64,000 nucleotides of DNA from Trebonia sp963773105 (GTDB taxonomy: Bacteria; Actinomycetota; Actinomycetes; Streptosporangiales; Streptosporangiaceae): contig CAVZAA010000001.1 in NCBI GenBank assembly GCA_963773105.1, forward strand, positions 930,001 to 994,000, read 5' to 3'. Positions 42,967-51,867 of this stretch are shown here, piece by piece. The notes under the pieces are model-generated. The model was not told where the DNA came from. It searched no databases and was given only the letters and a program-made list of their open reading frames with translations. The position numbers and the translations under genes are program-made. The number at the start of each line of letters is the position of its first letter. The first letter of the stretch is position 1.

Positions 42967-44331
42967 ATGTCATCGCATCGCGAGGCGCCGGAGATATCCA
43001 AGGATCCGGTGGCCGATAGTACCGACGTATATGCATTCGTGAGTCCGGACAAGCCGGACACAGTGACGCTGATCGCCAATTACGTCCCGCTGCAGGGTCC
43101 GGCGGGCGGCCCGAATTTCTTCGAGTTCGGCGACGACGTGCTGTATGAAATCCACATCGACACGCAGGGCCAGGCCGAGCCCGATATCAGCTACCAGTTC
43201 CGGTTCCAGACTCAGCTGCCGGATCCCGACACTTTCTTGTACAACACCGCGCCGATCACTTCGCTCACTAGCCCGGCGTGGAACCGTCGGCAGACCTATT
43301 CGGTCACCCGAATGGACCGCAGCGGCTGCCATGAGCTCGGCGACGGACTAATCTGCCCGCCGTGCAACATCGGCCCGCTGTCCACTCCCAACTACGCCGC
43401 GGCGCTGGCCCAGCCCGCGGTACACTGTCTTTCCGACGGCAGCTCTGTGTTCGCCGGCCAGCGAGCCGAGGGGTTCTACGTCGACCTGGGGTCGATCTTC
43501 GACCTGCTGGACCTGCGGCCCTTCCAGAACCTGCAGGTCTACGCTAAGGCCCTGGGATTCAAGGCGGCTCCGGGCGTCAACACGCCCAAGTTCCTGAATG
43601 TGCACTCGATCGCCCTGCAGGTTCCGATCTCGCAGATCACGGCCAGTGGTCGGCCGGTCATCGGCGTGTGGACCACCGCCAGCCGGCAGCGGGTCCGGGT
43701 GGACGACGAGAGCGGCGGCCATTTCCACAGCGGACCCTTCACCCAGGTCTCACGGTTGGGCAACCCGCTGATCAACGAGGTGATCATCCCTCTCGGCAAG
43801 AAGGACTTCTGGAACAGCCAGCAGCCATCGCACGACAAGCAGTTCGCGGCCTACTATGCGCACCCCGAAGTCTCGGCGCTGTTGCCCGCGCTGTACCCGG
43901 GGGTCTTTCCGCACCTGGCGGCGCTGGACGCGGCCCAGACGCCGCGGGCCGACATCGAGGCCATCCTGCTGACCGGCATCCCCACGGGGATCATCCCCGG
44001 GTTCACCAACTTCACCGGGCCGGTCCAGGCCGACTTGCTGCGGCTGAATACCTCCATTCCGCCCGCTCGCAAGCCAAGCATCTTCGGCCTGCTGGGCGGG
44101 GACGCGGCCGGGTTCCCGAACGGGCGCCGGGTCTTCGACGACGTCGTGTCGATCGAGTTGCGGGCGCTGGCCGGGGTCACCGTGCCGCTTGTCGACAAGT
44201 CCTTCACTCCCGACGCGGCGGCCGGGCTGCTGACCGACGGACTGACGCCCGCCGATCTGGGAACGCCGTACCTGAATGTGTTCCCCTATCTCGGCGTCCC
44301 CTACGACGGCTACGACCATCCCGCGGCCTGA
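42967..44331 (+). CDS. DUF4331-domain protein
   Basis: A 454-residue protein of the DUF4331 family, recognisable from the start SSHREAP and the STDVYAFVSPDKPDTV segment at residues 17-33. The protein alternates beta strands with loops (YEIHIDTQG, QTQLPDPDTFLYN). No signal peptide is present in this copy, unlike many relatives. The family has no settled function. ATG 42967 has a GAGAGG-like site. It is flanked by the Tat-exported peptide and a small beta-rich protein, an arrangement that points to a joint role. Confidence 0.88.
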   Translation: MSSHREAPEISKDPVADSTDVYAFVSPDKPDTVTLIANYVPLQGPAGGPNFFEFGDDVLYEIHIDTQGQAEPDISYQFRFQTQLPDPDTFLYNTAPITSLTSPAWNRRQTYSVTRMDRSGCHELGDGLICPPCNIGPLSTPNYAAALAQPAVHCLSDGSSVFAGQRAEGFYVDLGSIFDLLDLRPFQNLQVYAKALGFKAAPGVNTPKFLNVHSIALQVPISQITASGRPVIGVWTTASRQRVRVDDESGGHFHSGPFTQVSRLGNPLINEVIIPLGKKDFWNSQQPSHDKQFAAYYAHPEVSALLPALYPGVFPHLAALDAAQTPRADIEAILLTGIPTGIIPGFTNFTGPVQADLLRLNTSIPPARKPSIFGLLGGDAAGFPNGRRVFDDVVSIELRALAGVTVPLVDKSFTPDAAAGLLTDGLTPADLGTPYLNVFPYLGVPYDGYDHPAA

Positions 44332-44339
44332 CGGCTCTC

Positions 44340-44660
44340 ATGCACGAGCATCTTCCCGGCCCGTCCGGCCCCGGCAGCGTCGTCCTGGAGTTGGGTCCTG
44401 GCGTGGGCGCCCTGGTCCTGCACACGCCGCCGGAGCTGGACGGCCGGGAAATCGAGGTCAGCCCCCTGGGCGGCGCGACCGCGGGGCGGACCCATTCCCT
44501 GGTCCGTCCGCGGACGATCGGCCGGGGCACGCAGTATGCGGCCGTGTACCCGCAACTCGCGGCCGGTACTTATGCGCTATGGGATGACGTTGCCCCGGTA
44601 GCGACCGTCACCATCCACGGCGGGGAGGTGACTACGGCCCGCTGGCCCGGCTATCTCTAA
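44340..44660 (+). CDS. Small protein downstream of DUF4331 (106 aa)
   Basis: The sequence is beta-rich (SVVLELGPGVGALVLHTPP, YAAVYPQLAAGTYALWDD) and ends VTIHGGEVTTARWPGYL, which looks like a compact beta sandwich. There is no signal or membrane segment. The start is 8 bases beyond the DUF4331 stop, so it is translationally linked. I do not recognise the family. Confidence 0.7.
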   Translation: MHEHLPGPSGPGSVVLELGPGVGALVLHTPPELDGREIEVSPLGGATAGRTHSLVRPRTIGRGTQYAAVYPQLAAGTYALWDDVAPVATVTIHGGEVTTARWPGYL

Positions 44661-44735
44661 CGGGAGCGCGGCGGAACCGATGCGGGCCGGGCCGCGTCTA
44701 AAACCGTAGTTGAAATGCCTTCCCTGGAGGCCGTT

Positions 44736-45746
44736 ATGGTCCGCGTTGGCCGACGATCGTTGTCCCTGCTTGCCGCCTGCCTCGGAATTGTCGCGGTCGC
44801 GGGGTGCGCGGCGAACATGAGCACCTCAGCGGTCTCCCGGCCGGGAACGAACTCCGTCGGCAGCGTGGGGGGCCCGGCGTCGATGCCGACCGGCATGTCG
44901 ACCGCCAGCCCGCCGCCCGGCGCGGTGAACGTCGGGGCCTTCGACGCGCTGGCGCGGCAGGAGGCCGTCGCCTGGGCGCGCTCGCCGCTCGCGAAGGCCT
45001 GGCGGACCGGCCTGGTGGTGCTCTCGACCGACGACCTGTCGGCCGGCCCCAGCGGCGGCTTCCCGTCGGGCCAGGCCAAGGAATCCGTCGGCAACGGCAA
45101 CCTCGTCTTCACCGGGTCGGCGCCGACCGGCACCCCGGCCGGCGTCGTCACCTGGCCCGGCGGCGCGACCATGAAGGTGCCGGTGCTGAGCGAGGCGCGG
45201 ACCTTCAGCGAGCTGACGAGCAGCCGGGACTGCCCCGCCTGCGCGACCACGCCGCTCGACGTCACCGCGGCCAAGCCGACGACCCTCGCCGTTGGCACCA
45301 GCCGGGGCATCGCCCAGGTCCCGGCCTGGGCGTTCACTCTCAAGGGAGTGTCCGGCCCGATCATCCAGGCGGCCCTGCCGCCGGGCAGCTACGTGATCCC
45401 GGGCAGCACCGGCAGCCCGTCGTCCGCGCGGCTCGCCCCGCTCGGAAAGGAGTTCACCGGTGCCCTGAGCTCGGCCGTGTCGGCGGACGGGCGGACGCTG
45501 ACCCTGCGGCTGTTCGGCGGCGTCTGCGACACGACCTGGGGCGGGCTTGAGACCGAGGTCGGCGGCGCGGTCGTGATCGGCGGCTGGGAGAACGACCCCA
45601 ACCCGAACGCCCCCTGCGCGGCGGTAGGCGTCTTCCTCAGCACGACGGTCCGGCTTCCCGCCCCGGTCGGCGATCGCGTGATCATCGACGCGTCGACCGG
45701 GCAGCCCGGCCACGCCGTCGGTCGACTTCCCCGCCCCGCCCCCAAG
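44736..45746 (+). CDS. Lipoprotein of unknown function, no in-frame stop at its natural end
   Basis: A lipoprotein signal (lipobox around VAVAGCAA, Cys near residue 25) is followed by a secreted beta-rich domain with three Cys pairs (CPAC, CDT, CAA). Relatives of this kind usually end soon after a VIIDASTGQP-like strand, which is reached near 45700. Here no stop follows: the frame continues to 47375 through antisense of the flavoprotein gene. A stop TAA at 45746-45748 exists one frame over, so a single-base indel probably removed the proper end. ATG 44736 has GGAGG upstream. Confidence 0.7.
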
Positions 45747-47498
45747 CTAATCGAGCCCGCCGATGGCCTTGTGGACCGAGGCGATCGCGCTGGCACCCTC
45801 GCCGGTCGCCGCGGCGACCCGCTTCATCGAGCCGGAGCGGACGTCGCCGACGGCGAACACACCGGGAACGTTGGTCTCGAACGGAAGCGGCCTCCGCCCC
45901 AGGTCGGCCCACACTGGACCGAGGTCGGCAGCGTTCAGCTGGACATCGGTCGGGATGAAGCCGTTATCCACGGTGGCGATCCCGGTCAGCCAGTCGGTGG
46001 CCGGCTCGGCGCCGATGAAGCAGAACAGACCCGAGCACGGCTGGGCGCGCGTGGTATCGGTCGCGCGGTCGGTGATGCTGACCTCATTGAGGAAGTCGGC
46101 GCCGTCCAGCCGGGTGACCTCGCTGCGGCAGCGCACCGTTACCAGCGGATGCGCGAGCAGCCGGTCGACCAGGTAGGCGGACATCTCGGCCGCGATGTCG
46201 GGGCCGCGGACCACCAGCGAGACGTCGCATCCGCGGCCGGCCAGGTAAAGCGCGGCCTGGCCGGCCGAGTTCGCTCCGCCGATCACCGTGACCGGGCTGC
46301 CCGCGCACCCGCGGGCTTCCAGTTCGGTGGCCGCGTAGTAGATCCCGGCGCCCTCGAAGTCGGGCCAGCGCTCCAGCGGCAGCGCGCGGTAGCGGGCGCC
46401 GGTCGCGATGATGACGGCCTTGCTGTCGAGGCATTCGCCCTCGGGCAGGTGCAGCCGCAGCCGGCCCCCATTGCGCTCGGTGTCGAGCCTGACCGCCTCG
46501 CAGGGGCTGGCCAGCTGGGCGCCGAACTTCAGCGCCTGCAGGACGGCGCGGCCGGTCAGGTCGGCGCCGGAGAGGCCGAACGGGAAGCCGAAGTAGTTCT
46601 CGATCCTGGAGCTGGCGGCCGCCTGCCCGCCCGTGCCCACGGCGTCCAGCAGGACCGTGTCCAGGCCTTCGGACGCGCCGTAGACGGCGGCCGCGAGTCC
46701 GGCCGGGCCGGCGCCGACGATGGCCACGTCGACCGGCTTCTTGGCGGACCGGTGGTAGGTGAGGTTCAGCTGCTGGCCCAGCGTGCCCGGGGTCGCCCGT
46801 TTCAGCGTCACGCCCGGCATGACCACGGCCGGCAGGTCGTCCTCGGTCAGTCCGGAGGACGCCATCAGCGCCTCGCCCGCCGGTCCGTCGGCATCGAACC
46901 ACACGTGGATCAGATGCTGGCGGGCGGCGTAGGTCCGCACCGCCAGGCCGGCGGCCGACCGTGGGTTGCCGACGATTTCCACCGCCCGGGCGGCGCCGGC
47001 GCTGCGCTGCAGCAGCTCCCGGCGTGCGACCAGCGCCCGGAAGATGAGGTCGGAGAGCTCGCCGTCGTTCGCCATGAGCTGGCGCAGGCGCTCCCGCGTG
47101 ACCCGGTAGACCGTGCCCGCCTCCCGGACCCGGCACAGGAGGTAGACGTTCTGCCCGGTCAGCAGGTTCAGCTCTCCGACGAAACCGCCCGCCCGGACCT
47201 TGGCCACGGTCTCGGCGGGCAGGTCAGGAGTCTTCGTCCGGATAACGTCAACCGAACCCCGGGCAACCACGATCAGGTCGACGTCCACGTCGCCCGGCTG
47301 GAACAGCACGTCGCCCGGGCGGGTCTCCTGCGGCGTGCCGTAGGCCACCAGGCGGGCCAACAGCTCATCCCCTAGCTGCGGCGAGGCGGTCTTGGTCGAT
47401 ACGAGCGGCCCGCCCGGCGGTTGCGGTCGGGCGGCCGCGGACCGCCAGTTCAGGTTCGACGGCCTGGCCCCGGCGCTGGTGGGCGGCAATTCGTCCAT
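45747..47498 (-). CDS. Thioredoxin-reductase-like flavoprotein with cyclic-nucleotide-binding domain
   Basis: A 583-residue fusion. Residues about 40-150 form a cNMP-binding (Crp-like) domain (GDVLFQPGDVDVDLIVVARG, GGFVGELNLLTGQ), followed by a short linker domain. From about 260 to the end is a thioredoxin-reductase fold: FAD motif GAGPAGLAAAVYGA, NAD(P)H motif GGANSAGQAALYLA and GVFAVGDVRSG. The redox CxxC is missing: the segment reads SSRIENYFGFP, where active TrxR has CATC-type cysteines. It likely reduces another acceptor under nucleotide control. The last codons overlap the lipoprotein's open frame. Confidence 0.9.
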   Translation of the reverse strand: MDELPPTSAGARPSNLNWRSAAARPQPPGGPLVSTKTASPQLGDELLARLVAYGTPQETRPGDVLFQPGDVDVDLIVVARGSVDVIRTKTPDLPAETVAKVRAGGFVGELNLLTGQNVYLLCRVREAGTVYRVTRERLRQLMANDGELSDLIFRALVARRELLQRSAGAARAVEIVGNPRSAAGLAVRTYAARQHLIHVWFDADGPAGEALMASSGLTEDDLPAVVMPGVTLKRATPGTLGQQLNLTYHRSAKKPVDVAIVGAGPAGLAAAVYGASEGLDTVLLDAVGTGGQAAASSRIENYFGFPFGLSGADLTGRAVLQALKFGAQLASPCEAVRLDTERNGGRLRLHLPEGECLDSKAVIIATGARYRALPLERWPDFEGAGIYYAATELEARGCAGSPVTVIGGANSAGQAALYLAGRGCDVSLVVRGPDIAAEMSAYLVDRLLAHPLVTVRCRSEVTRLDGADFLNEVSITDRATDTTRAQPCSGLFCFIGAEPATDWLTGIATVDNGFIPTDVQLNAADLGPVWADLGRRPLPFETNVPGVFAVGDVRSGSMKRVAAATGEGASAIASVHKAIGGLD

Positions 47499-47637
47499 CG
47501 ATCAAACCCCTCCGCCCTGACTCGGTGAGCGATCAGCAAGGCGGCCATCATCGCGACGCCTCGCGATTGGCCGTCCTGAGCCAGGTTATGGCGTGGCCGC
47601 GCGGGCACGGACATCCGGGCCGAACCCAAGGCACCAG

Positions 47638-47681
47638 GCAAAGTCCAAATCTTCCTATCGAACGGACCCTGATTTCACCGG
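47638..47681 (+). repeat. Dispersed intergenic repeat, copy 4
   Basis: GCAAAGTCCAAATC, then CTATCGAACGGACCCTGATT and TCACC. The ATCAAG units are shortened to a single TCCAAATC. It lies between the flavoprotein start and the ligase start. Confidence 0.75.
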
Positions 47682-47695
47682 CACCGCCAGGTCCG

Positions 47696-47754
47696 GTCGC
47701 CCCATCGTGGTTGTCGCCTTGTCGCCCCATCGTGGTTGTCGCTTTATCGTGGTG
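47696..47754. repeat. 25-base tandem repeat before the ligase
   Basis: GTCGCCCCATCGTGGTTGTC plus five bases occurs twice in succession (47696-47720, 47721-47745), differing only in the last three bases. A partial third unit (ATCGTGGTG) follows. It ends 33 bases before the ligase start codon. Confidence 0.85.
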
Positions 47755-47786
47755 ACCTCCCCGATCGGGGCGGGTAAAGGGCACGT

Positions 47787-49556
47787 GTGCGCTATCTGAC
47801 CGTGGCCGAGGCCTATCGCGACCTGGAGCGGCTCAGCAGTCGGCTGGCGCTGACGGAGCGGCTGGCGGCGCTGGTGGCGGACACCCCGGCCGGGCTGCTG
47901 CCGACCGTGTGCTACCTGTGCCAGGGGCTGATCGCGCCGGAATGGGCCGGGGTGGATCTCGGCCTGGCCGAGAAGCTGGCCGTGCGCGCGCTGGCCGCCG
48001 TGGTCGGCGCCGACGCGGCGGAGGTGGCCGCGCTCGTGCGCGAGGCGGGGGACCTGGGCCAGGCGGCGGAACGGCTGCTGGCGCCGCCGTCGACCGGCGC
48101 CGGCGGCCCGGAGGCCGGCCTGGAGGTCGGCCAGGTGGTGGGCACGCTGCGCGAGATCGCCTTCGCCGAGGGGCCGGGCTCCCAGGGCAGGAAGCTGGAA
48201 CTGCTGGCCGGGCTGCTGACCCGGGCCACCCCGCTGGAGGCCCGCTACCTGCTGCGCCTGGTGACCAGGAACCTGCGGCTTGGCATCGGCACGCCGACCA
48301 TCCTGGACGCGCTGGCCCAGGTCCACGCGGGCGGCAAGGCCGCCCGGCCGGTGCTCGAGCGCGGCTACAACATCTGCTGCGACCTCGGCAAGGTCGCGGC
48401 CGCGCTGGCGAGCGGCGGCCTGGCCGCGGTGGAGTCGTTGCGGGTGCAGCCGGGGAACCCGGTGCGGGTCATGCTCGCCCAGCGGCTGTCGGAGGCCGAC
48501 CAGATCCTGGCCCGGCTGGGCGGGCGGTGCTCGGCCGAGTACAAGTACGACGGCATCCGGGTCCAGGCGCACCGGGCCGCCGACGGCAGGGTCGAGCTGT
48601 TCACCCGGCGCCTGGAGGAGATATCCGGTCAGTTCCCCGACGTCGCCGCGCTGCTGGCGGAGGGGCTGCGGCCGGCCGAGGCGATCCTCGAGGGCGAGGT
48701 CGTCGCCTACGACGCGGCCGCGGGCGAGCTGCGGCCGTTCGGCGAGGTCATGCTGCGGCGGCGCAAGCACGGCATCGACCAGGCGGTCCAGGACGTGCCG
48801 GTGGGGTTGTTCTGCTTCGAGCTGCTGTACGCCGACGGCGAGGACCTGACCATGCTGCCCTACCCGCGCCGGCGCGCCGCCCTGGAGGCGGCGCTCACCC
48901 TGTCGCCGCGGCTCCGGCTGACCACCGCCGTCGAGGTCACCGACCCGGCCGCGCTCGACGCGACGTTCGCCCAGGCGGTCACCGACGGGTGCGAGGGCCT
49001 GGTCTGCAAGTCGACCGGGCCGGACTCCGCCTACCAGGCGGGGGCGCGCGGCTGGCAGTGGATCAAGCTCAAGCGGGACTACCGGACCGAGCTGTCCGAC
49101 ACCGCCGACCTGGTCGTCATCGGCGCGTACGCCGGGCGCGGCCGCCGCACCGGGGTCTACGGCGCGGTGCTGCTGGCGGCCTACGACGCCGACGCCGATG
49201 TGTTCCGCGCGGTGACCAAGTGCGGGGCGGGGTTCTCCGACGCCGACCTGGCGGCGCTGCCCGCCCGGCTGGCGCCGCTGCTGAGCGCGCACAAGCCCGC
49301 CCGGGTGGACGCGCGCCAGGAGCCGGACGTCTGGTTCGAGCCCGGGCTGGTGCTGGAGATCCTCAGCGCCGAGCTCACCCTGTCACCGAACTACACCGCC
49401 GCCTGGGGCCAGATCGAGGACGACGCCGGCCTGGCCATGCGCTTCCCCCGTTTCACCGGCCGCTGGCGCGACGACAAGGCCGCCGTAGACGCCACCACCA
49501 CCCGCGAGCTCGCCCAGTTGTTCCTCACCGCCCGCCGCACGCCCACCGGCGCCTGA
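47787..49556 (+). CDS. Archaeal-type ATP-dependent DNA ligase (LigB/Lig1-like)
   Basis: A 589-residue ligase that seals nicks through a lysyl-AMP step. The N-terminal alpha-helical DNA-binding domain spans about residues 1-200. The adenylation motif I is KYDG (Lys near residue 253), motif III is FELLYADG-like, motif IV EGLVCK, motif V WIKLKRDY. An OB-fold domain with the C-terminal TGRWRDDKA follows. The length and N-domain match archaeal and actinobacterial LigB rather than short LigD-type enzymes. The GTG start has AAAGGG upstream. It is an accessory ligase beside NAD-dependent LigA. Confidence 0.93.
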   Translation: MRYLTVAEAYRDLERLSSRLALTERLAALVADTPAGLLPTVCYLCQGLIAPEWAGVDLGLAEKLAVRALAAVVGADAAEVAALVREAGDLGQAAERLLAPPSTGAGGPEAGLEVGQVVGTLREIAFAEGPGSQGRKLELLAGLLTRATPLEARYLLRLVTRNLRLGIGTPTILDALAQVHAGGKAARPVLERGYNICCDLGKVAAALASGGLAAVESLRVQPGNPVRVMLAQRLSEADQILARLGGRCSAEYKYDGIRVQAHRAADGRVELFTRRLEEISGQFPDVAALLAEGLRPAEAILEGEVVAYDAAAGELRPFGEVMLRRRKHGIDQAVQDVPVGLFCFELLYADGEDLTMLPYPRRRAALEAALTLSPRLRLTTAVEVTDPAALDATFAQAVTDGCEGLVCKSTGPDSAYQAGARGWQWIKLKRDYRTELSDTADLVVIGAYAGRGRRTGVYGAVLLAAYDADADVFRAVTKCGAGFSDADLAALPARLAPLLSAHKPARVDARQEPDVWFEPGLVLEILSAELTLSPNYTAAWGQIEDDAGLAMRFPRFTGRWRDDKAAVDATTTRELAQLFLTARRTPTGA

Positions 49557-49864
49557 CTCCCGTCGACGGGCTGTCACGTTCGAACCGCCCCGCTCATCAT
49601 TCACACCTGCCACAGCCGTGCGCAGCTATCTATCAGTTCTGACCAAACAATTCATCTCTCTATCAGTTTTGACCATAGAATTCGGACATTTCGGGCGCAA
49701 AAGCGGTCAGAACCGATAGGAAGACGAAAAAGTGGTCAGAAGTGATAGGAAGCTGACCGAGTTCGCGCCTCCGGCACTGGCGTTCGACGGCCACGACGCT
49801 TAGGGCCAGGCTGTCCGGGGGCGCCCGGGGCGCCCGGGGGCGCCCGGGGCGGCCGCGGGAAGCG
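49557..49864. other. 308-base convergent intergenic region
   Basis: It holds the four-copy 15-mer array (49630-49748) and, at about 49815-49856, a run of GGGCGCCCG-like units that can fold and probably terminates the GntR gene. There is no gene. Confidence 0.55.
49630..49748. repeat. Two direct plus two inverted copies of a 15-mer
   Basis: CTATCAGTTCTGACC (49630-49644) and CTATCAGTTTTGACC (49660-49674) are direct repeats 30 bases apart. GGTCAGAACCGATAG (49705-49719) and GGTCAGAAGTGATAG (49734-49748) are inverted copies 29 bases apart. The outer pair is 15 of 16 complementary. The two halves mirror each other around 49690. Confidence 0.9.
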
Positions 49865-50653
49865 TCAAGGGGTCTCGCCGAGCAGGTGCCCAGCGACGCG
49901 GGCGAGGTGGGCGCGCATCGCCGCCACAGCGGCGTCGGAGTCGCGTCCCCGGAGAGCGGCGACGATCGCCTGGTGGTCTTCCTGGTAGAGATCCCGCCGC
50001 TGCCGGGTCGCGCTGCGGCGCTTGAGGTCGCCCCAGACCTGCCCGTGCCGGGCCGACTCCACGACGCCGTACAGCGCGACCAGCAGCGGGCTGTGCGCGG
50101 CGGCCATGATGCATCGGTGCAGGGCCAGGTCCCAGGTTTCGAACTCCTCGTAGCTGGCGGCCTGGTCGCCTCCCGCGATGCAGCGTTCCATCTCCGCGAA
50201 GTCCCGGGCGGTCGCCCACAGCACGACGAGCGGTAGCGCCTGCGGCTCGATGAGGCGGCGAATCGTCATCACGTCGGCGGGGGCGAAGTCCGAGGCGGCG
50301 GGGCGGTCCCGCGGGCCGGTCGGCTCGGCGCCGCGACCTTGACCATTGCCGCCTAGACGGCCGGCCGCCTCGCCCCCGCCCGACTCGCCTCGGCGCGCGG
50401 CGGCAAGGGCGCCGGCTGCCGCGTCGCGCAGGAACGTGCCCCGCCCGACCTCGCGGGAGACCAGGCCGTCGGCCTCCAGAGCCGCGAGCGCGAGCCTGAT
50501 CCCGCTGCGTGTAACGCCCAGGTCGGCGGCGAGTCGGCGCTCGGTGGGCAGCCGGGAACCCGGCTCCAGACCCGCTCGCCCGGATTCGGCCACGATCAGC
50601 TCCGCGAGCTCACGTCCCCGCTTCGCGGCCACTTTCGGCGCGGTCTCGGTCAC
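49865..50653 (-). CDS. GntR-family (FadR/FCD-type) transcriptional regulator
   Basis: A 262-residue regulator. The winged HTH lies at residues 10-80 (RLPTERRLAADLGVTRSGIR) and the all-helical FCD ligand domain from about 120. A Gly/Arg-rich stretch of about 35 residues links them and is unusually long. The FCD metal residues (Asp in TWDLALH, His in the same helix, HR in AMRAHLARV) are present. The GTG start is at 50653. It is divergent from the FAH gene across 250 bases with an inverted repeat, so it probably controls the FAH-transporter operon. Confidence 0.9.
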   Translation of the reverse strand: MTETAPKVAAKRGRELAELIVAESGRAGLEPGSRLPTERRLAADLGVTRSGIRLALAALEADGLVSREVGRGTFLRDAAAGALAAARRGESGGGEAAGRLGGNGQGRGAEPTGPRDRPAASDFAPADVMTIRRLIEPQALPLVVLWATARDFAEMERCIAGGDQAASYEEFETWDLALHRCIMAAAHSPLLVALYGVVESARHGQVWGDLKRRSATRQRRDLYQEDHQAIVAALRGRDSDAAVAAMRAHLARVAGHLLGETP

Positions 50654-50826
50654 TGTCTGCTCACCATCCCCCCAACTTGGCGCAGGCTATCGCCTGCCGC
50701 GCCGGACTGGTGAGCCCGCGCGTCGACCAACAACCAATCCTACCAATTACTGTCAGTTCGTGATGTCCCTGGGTCATTTTTCCCTATCTGGGGTATTGAC
50801 CGCCTACACACGCCGATCTAGTCTCC

Positions 50827-50850
50827 AACCAATCTGGTTATTTTGACCAA
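50827..50850. promoter_or_regulatory. Candidate GntR operator
   Basis: AACCA-ATC-TGGTT (50827-50839) is a perfect 5-bp inverted repeat, and a further TTGACCAAT follows immediately (50843-50851). Together they give GGTT...GACC half-sites of the size FadR-type regulators bind. It lies 64-76 bases before the FAH start. Confidence 0.5.
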
Positions 50851-50902
50851 TCGGACGCAAGATGCGCCCAATTGCGGGTGCCGGAGCACAGGAGGCGGCC
50901 AC

Positions 50903-51808
50903 GTGAGGCTCGCGACCATACTCACTCAGGCGGGGCCACGGCTGCACGTACGCGGTGAGTCGGGGTACGTGGACGTCGCCGCGGAGACTGGCAACCCGGC
51001 GTTCGCCGCCCTCGCCGCCGTCCTCGAAGCGGGCCCGGCGGGCATGGACGCGGTCCGGGCCGTCGCCACGCGGGACGGCCGCGAGTACGGTCCGGCGGAC
51101 CTCGGGCCGGCCGTGCCCGCCCCGACTCGGATCCTCTGCCTCGGCGTGAACTACTCAGAGCACGCGATCGAGGGCGGCCGCGCGGTCCCGACCTGGCCGG
51201 AGGCGTTCGTCCGGGGCCGCGACAGCGTGCTCGGCCCGTACGCCGACCTGGTCAGGCCCGCACTCACCGAGCGGTTCGACTTCGAGGGGGAGCTCGGCAT
51301 CGTCATCGGGGCCGGCGGCCGGTATATCGCGGCGGACAAGGCCCTCGATGCCATCGCCGGGTTCGTGGTTCTCAACGACGCGACCGCGCGGGACTGGCAG
51401 CGGGCAAGCACGCAGTGGACGGCGGGCAAGAACTTCGAGGGCAGCATGCCCATCGGCCCCGAGTTGGTCACCACCGATGAGGCCGACATGACCGACGCGC
51501 GGCTCACCACCGTCCTGAACGGTCAGGTCATGCAGTCGGCCCGCACCTCGCAGATGATCGTCGACATCCCGAGCGCCGTCGAGTTCTTCTCCTCCTTCAC
51601 CCGGCTGGCTCCCGGGGATGTCATCGCCACCGGCACGCCCGGCGGCGTCGGCTTCGCGCGCCAGCCCCCGGTCTGGCTCACCCCAGGCGACGTCATCGAG
51701 GTCACGATCGAGGGCCTCGGCACCATCCGCAACCACGTGGTCGCCGAGCCAGGCGACCAGGCCGGCTGGCGGTGGCATCCCACCGTCACCGCCAAGCCCG
51801 GACTCTGA
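50903..51808 (+). CDS. Fumarylacetoacetate hydrolase-family protein
   Basis: A 301-residue FAH-fold hydrolase or decarboxylase. The metal-binding residues are in LGVNYSEHA (near 78-86) and the E-x-E pair in DFEGELGIVIG, followed by a Lys in WTAGKNFEG and the C-terminal GTPGGVGFAR. The family includes fumarylacetoacetate hydrolases, oxaloacetate decarboxylases and ring-cleavage hydrolases. AGGAGG places the start at GTG 50903. It is the first gene before the ABC importer and possibly breaks down the imported compound. Confidence 0.9.
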   Translation: MRLATILTQAGPRLHVRGESGYVDVAAETGNPAFAALAAVLEAGPAGMDAVRAVATRDGREYGPADLGPAVPAPTRILCLGVNYSEHAIEGGRAVPTWPEAFVRGRDSVLGPYADLVRPALTERFDFEGELGIVIGAGGRYIAADKALDAIAGFVVLNDATARDWQRASTQWTAGKNFEGSMPIGPELVTTDEADMTDARLTTVLNGQVMQSARTSQMIVDIPSAVEFFSSFTRLAPGDVIATGTPGGVGFARQPPVWLTPGDVIEVTIEGLGTIRNHVVAEPGDQAGWRWHPTVTAKPGL

Positions 51809-51867
51809 GCGCCCCGCCCGCCGCGGCTCACCCCAGCCCACCCCCAGAACGCACTTGTGGAGGGACA

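Noticed and set aside
49630..49748. Possible CRISPR array
   Set aside because: Only four 15-base repeats, two of them inverted, with unequal short spacers and no cas genes nearby.
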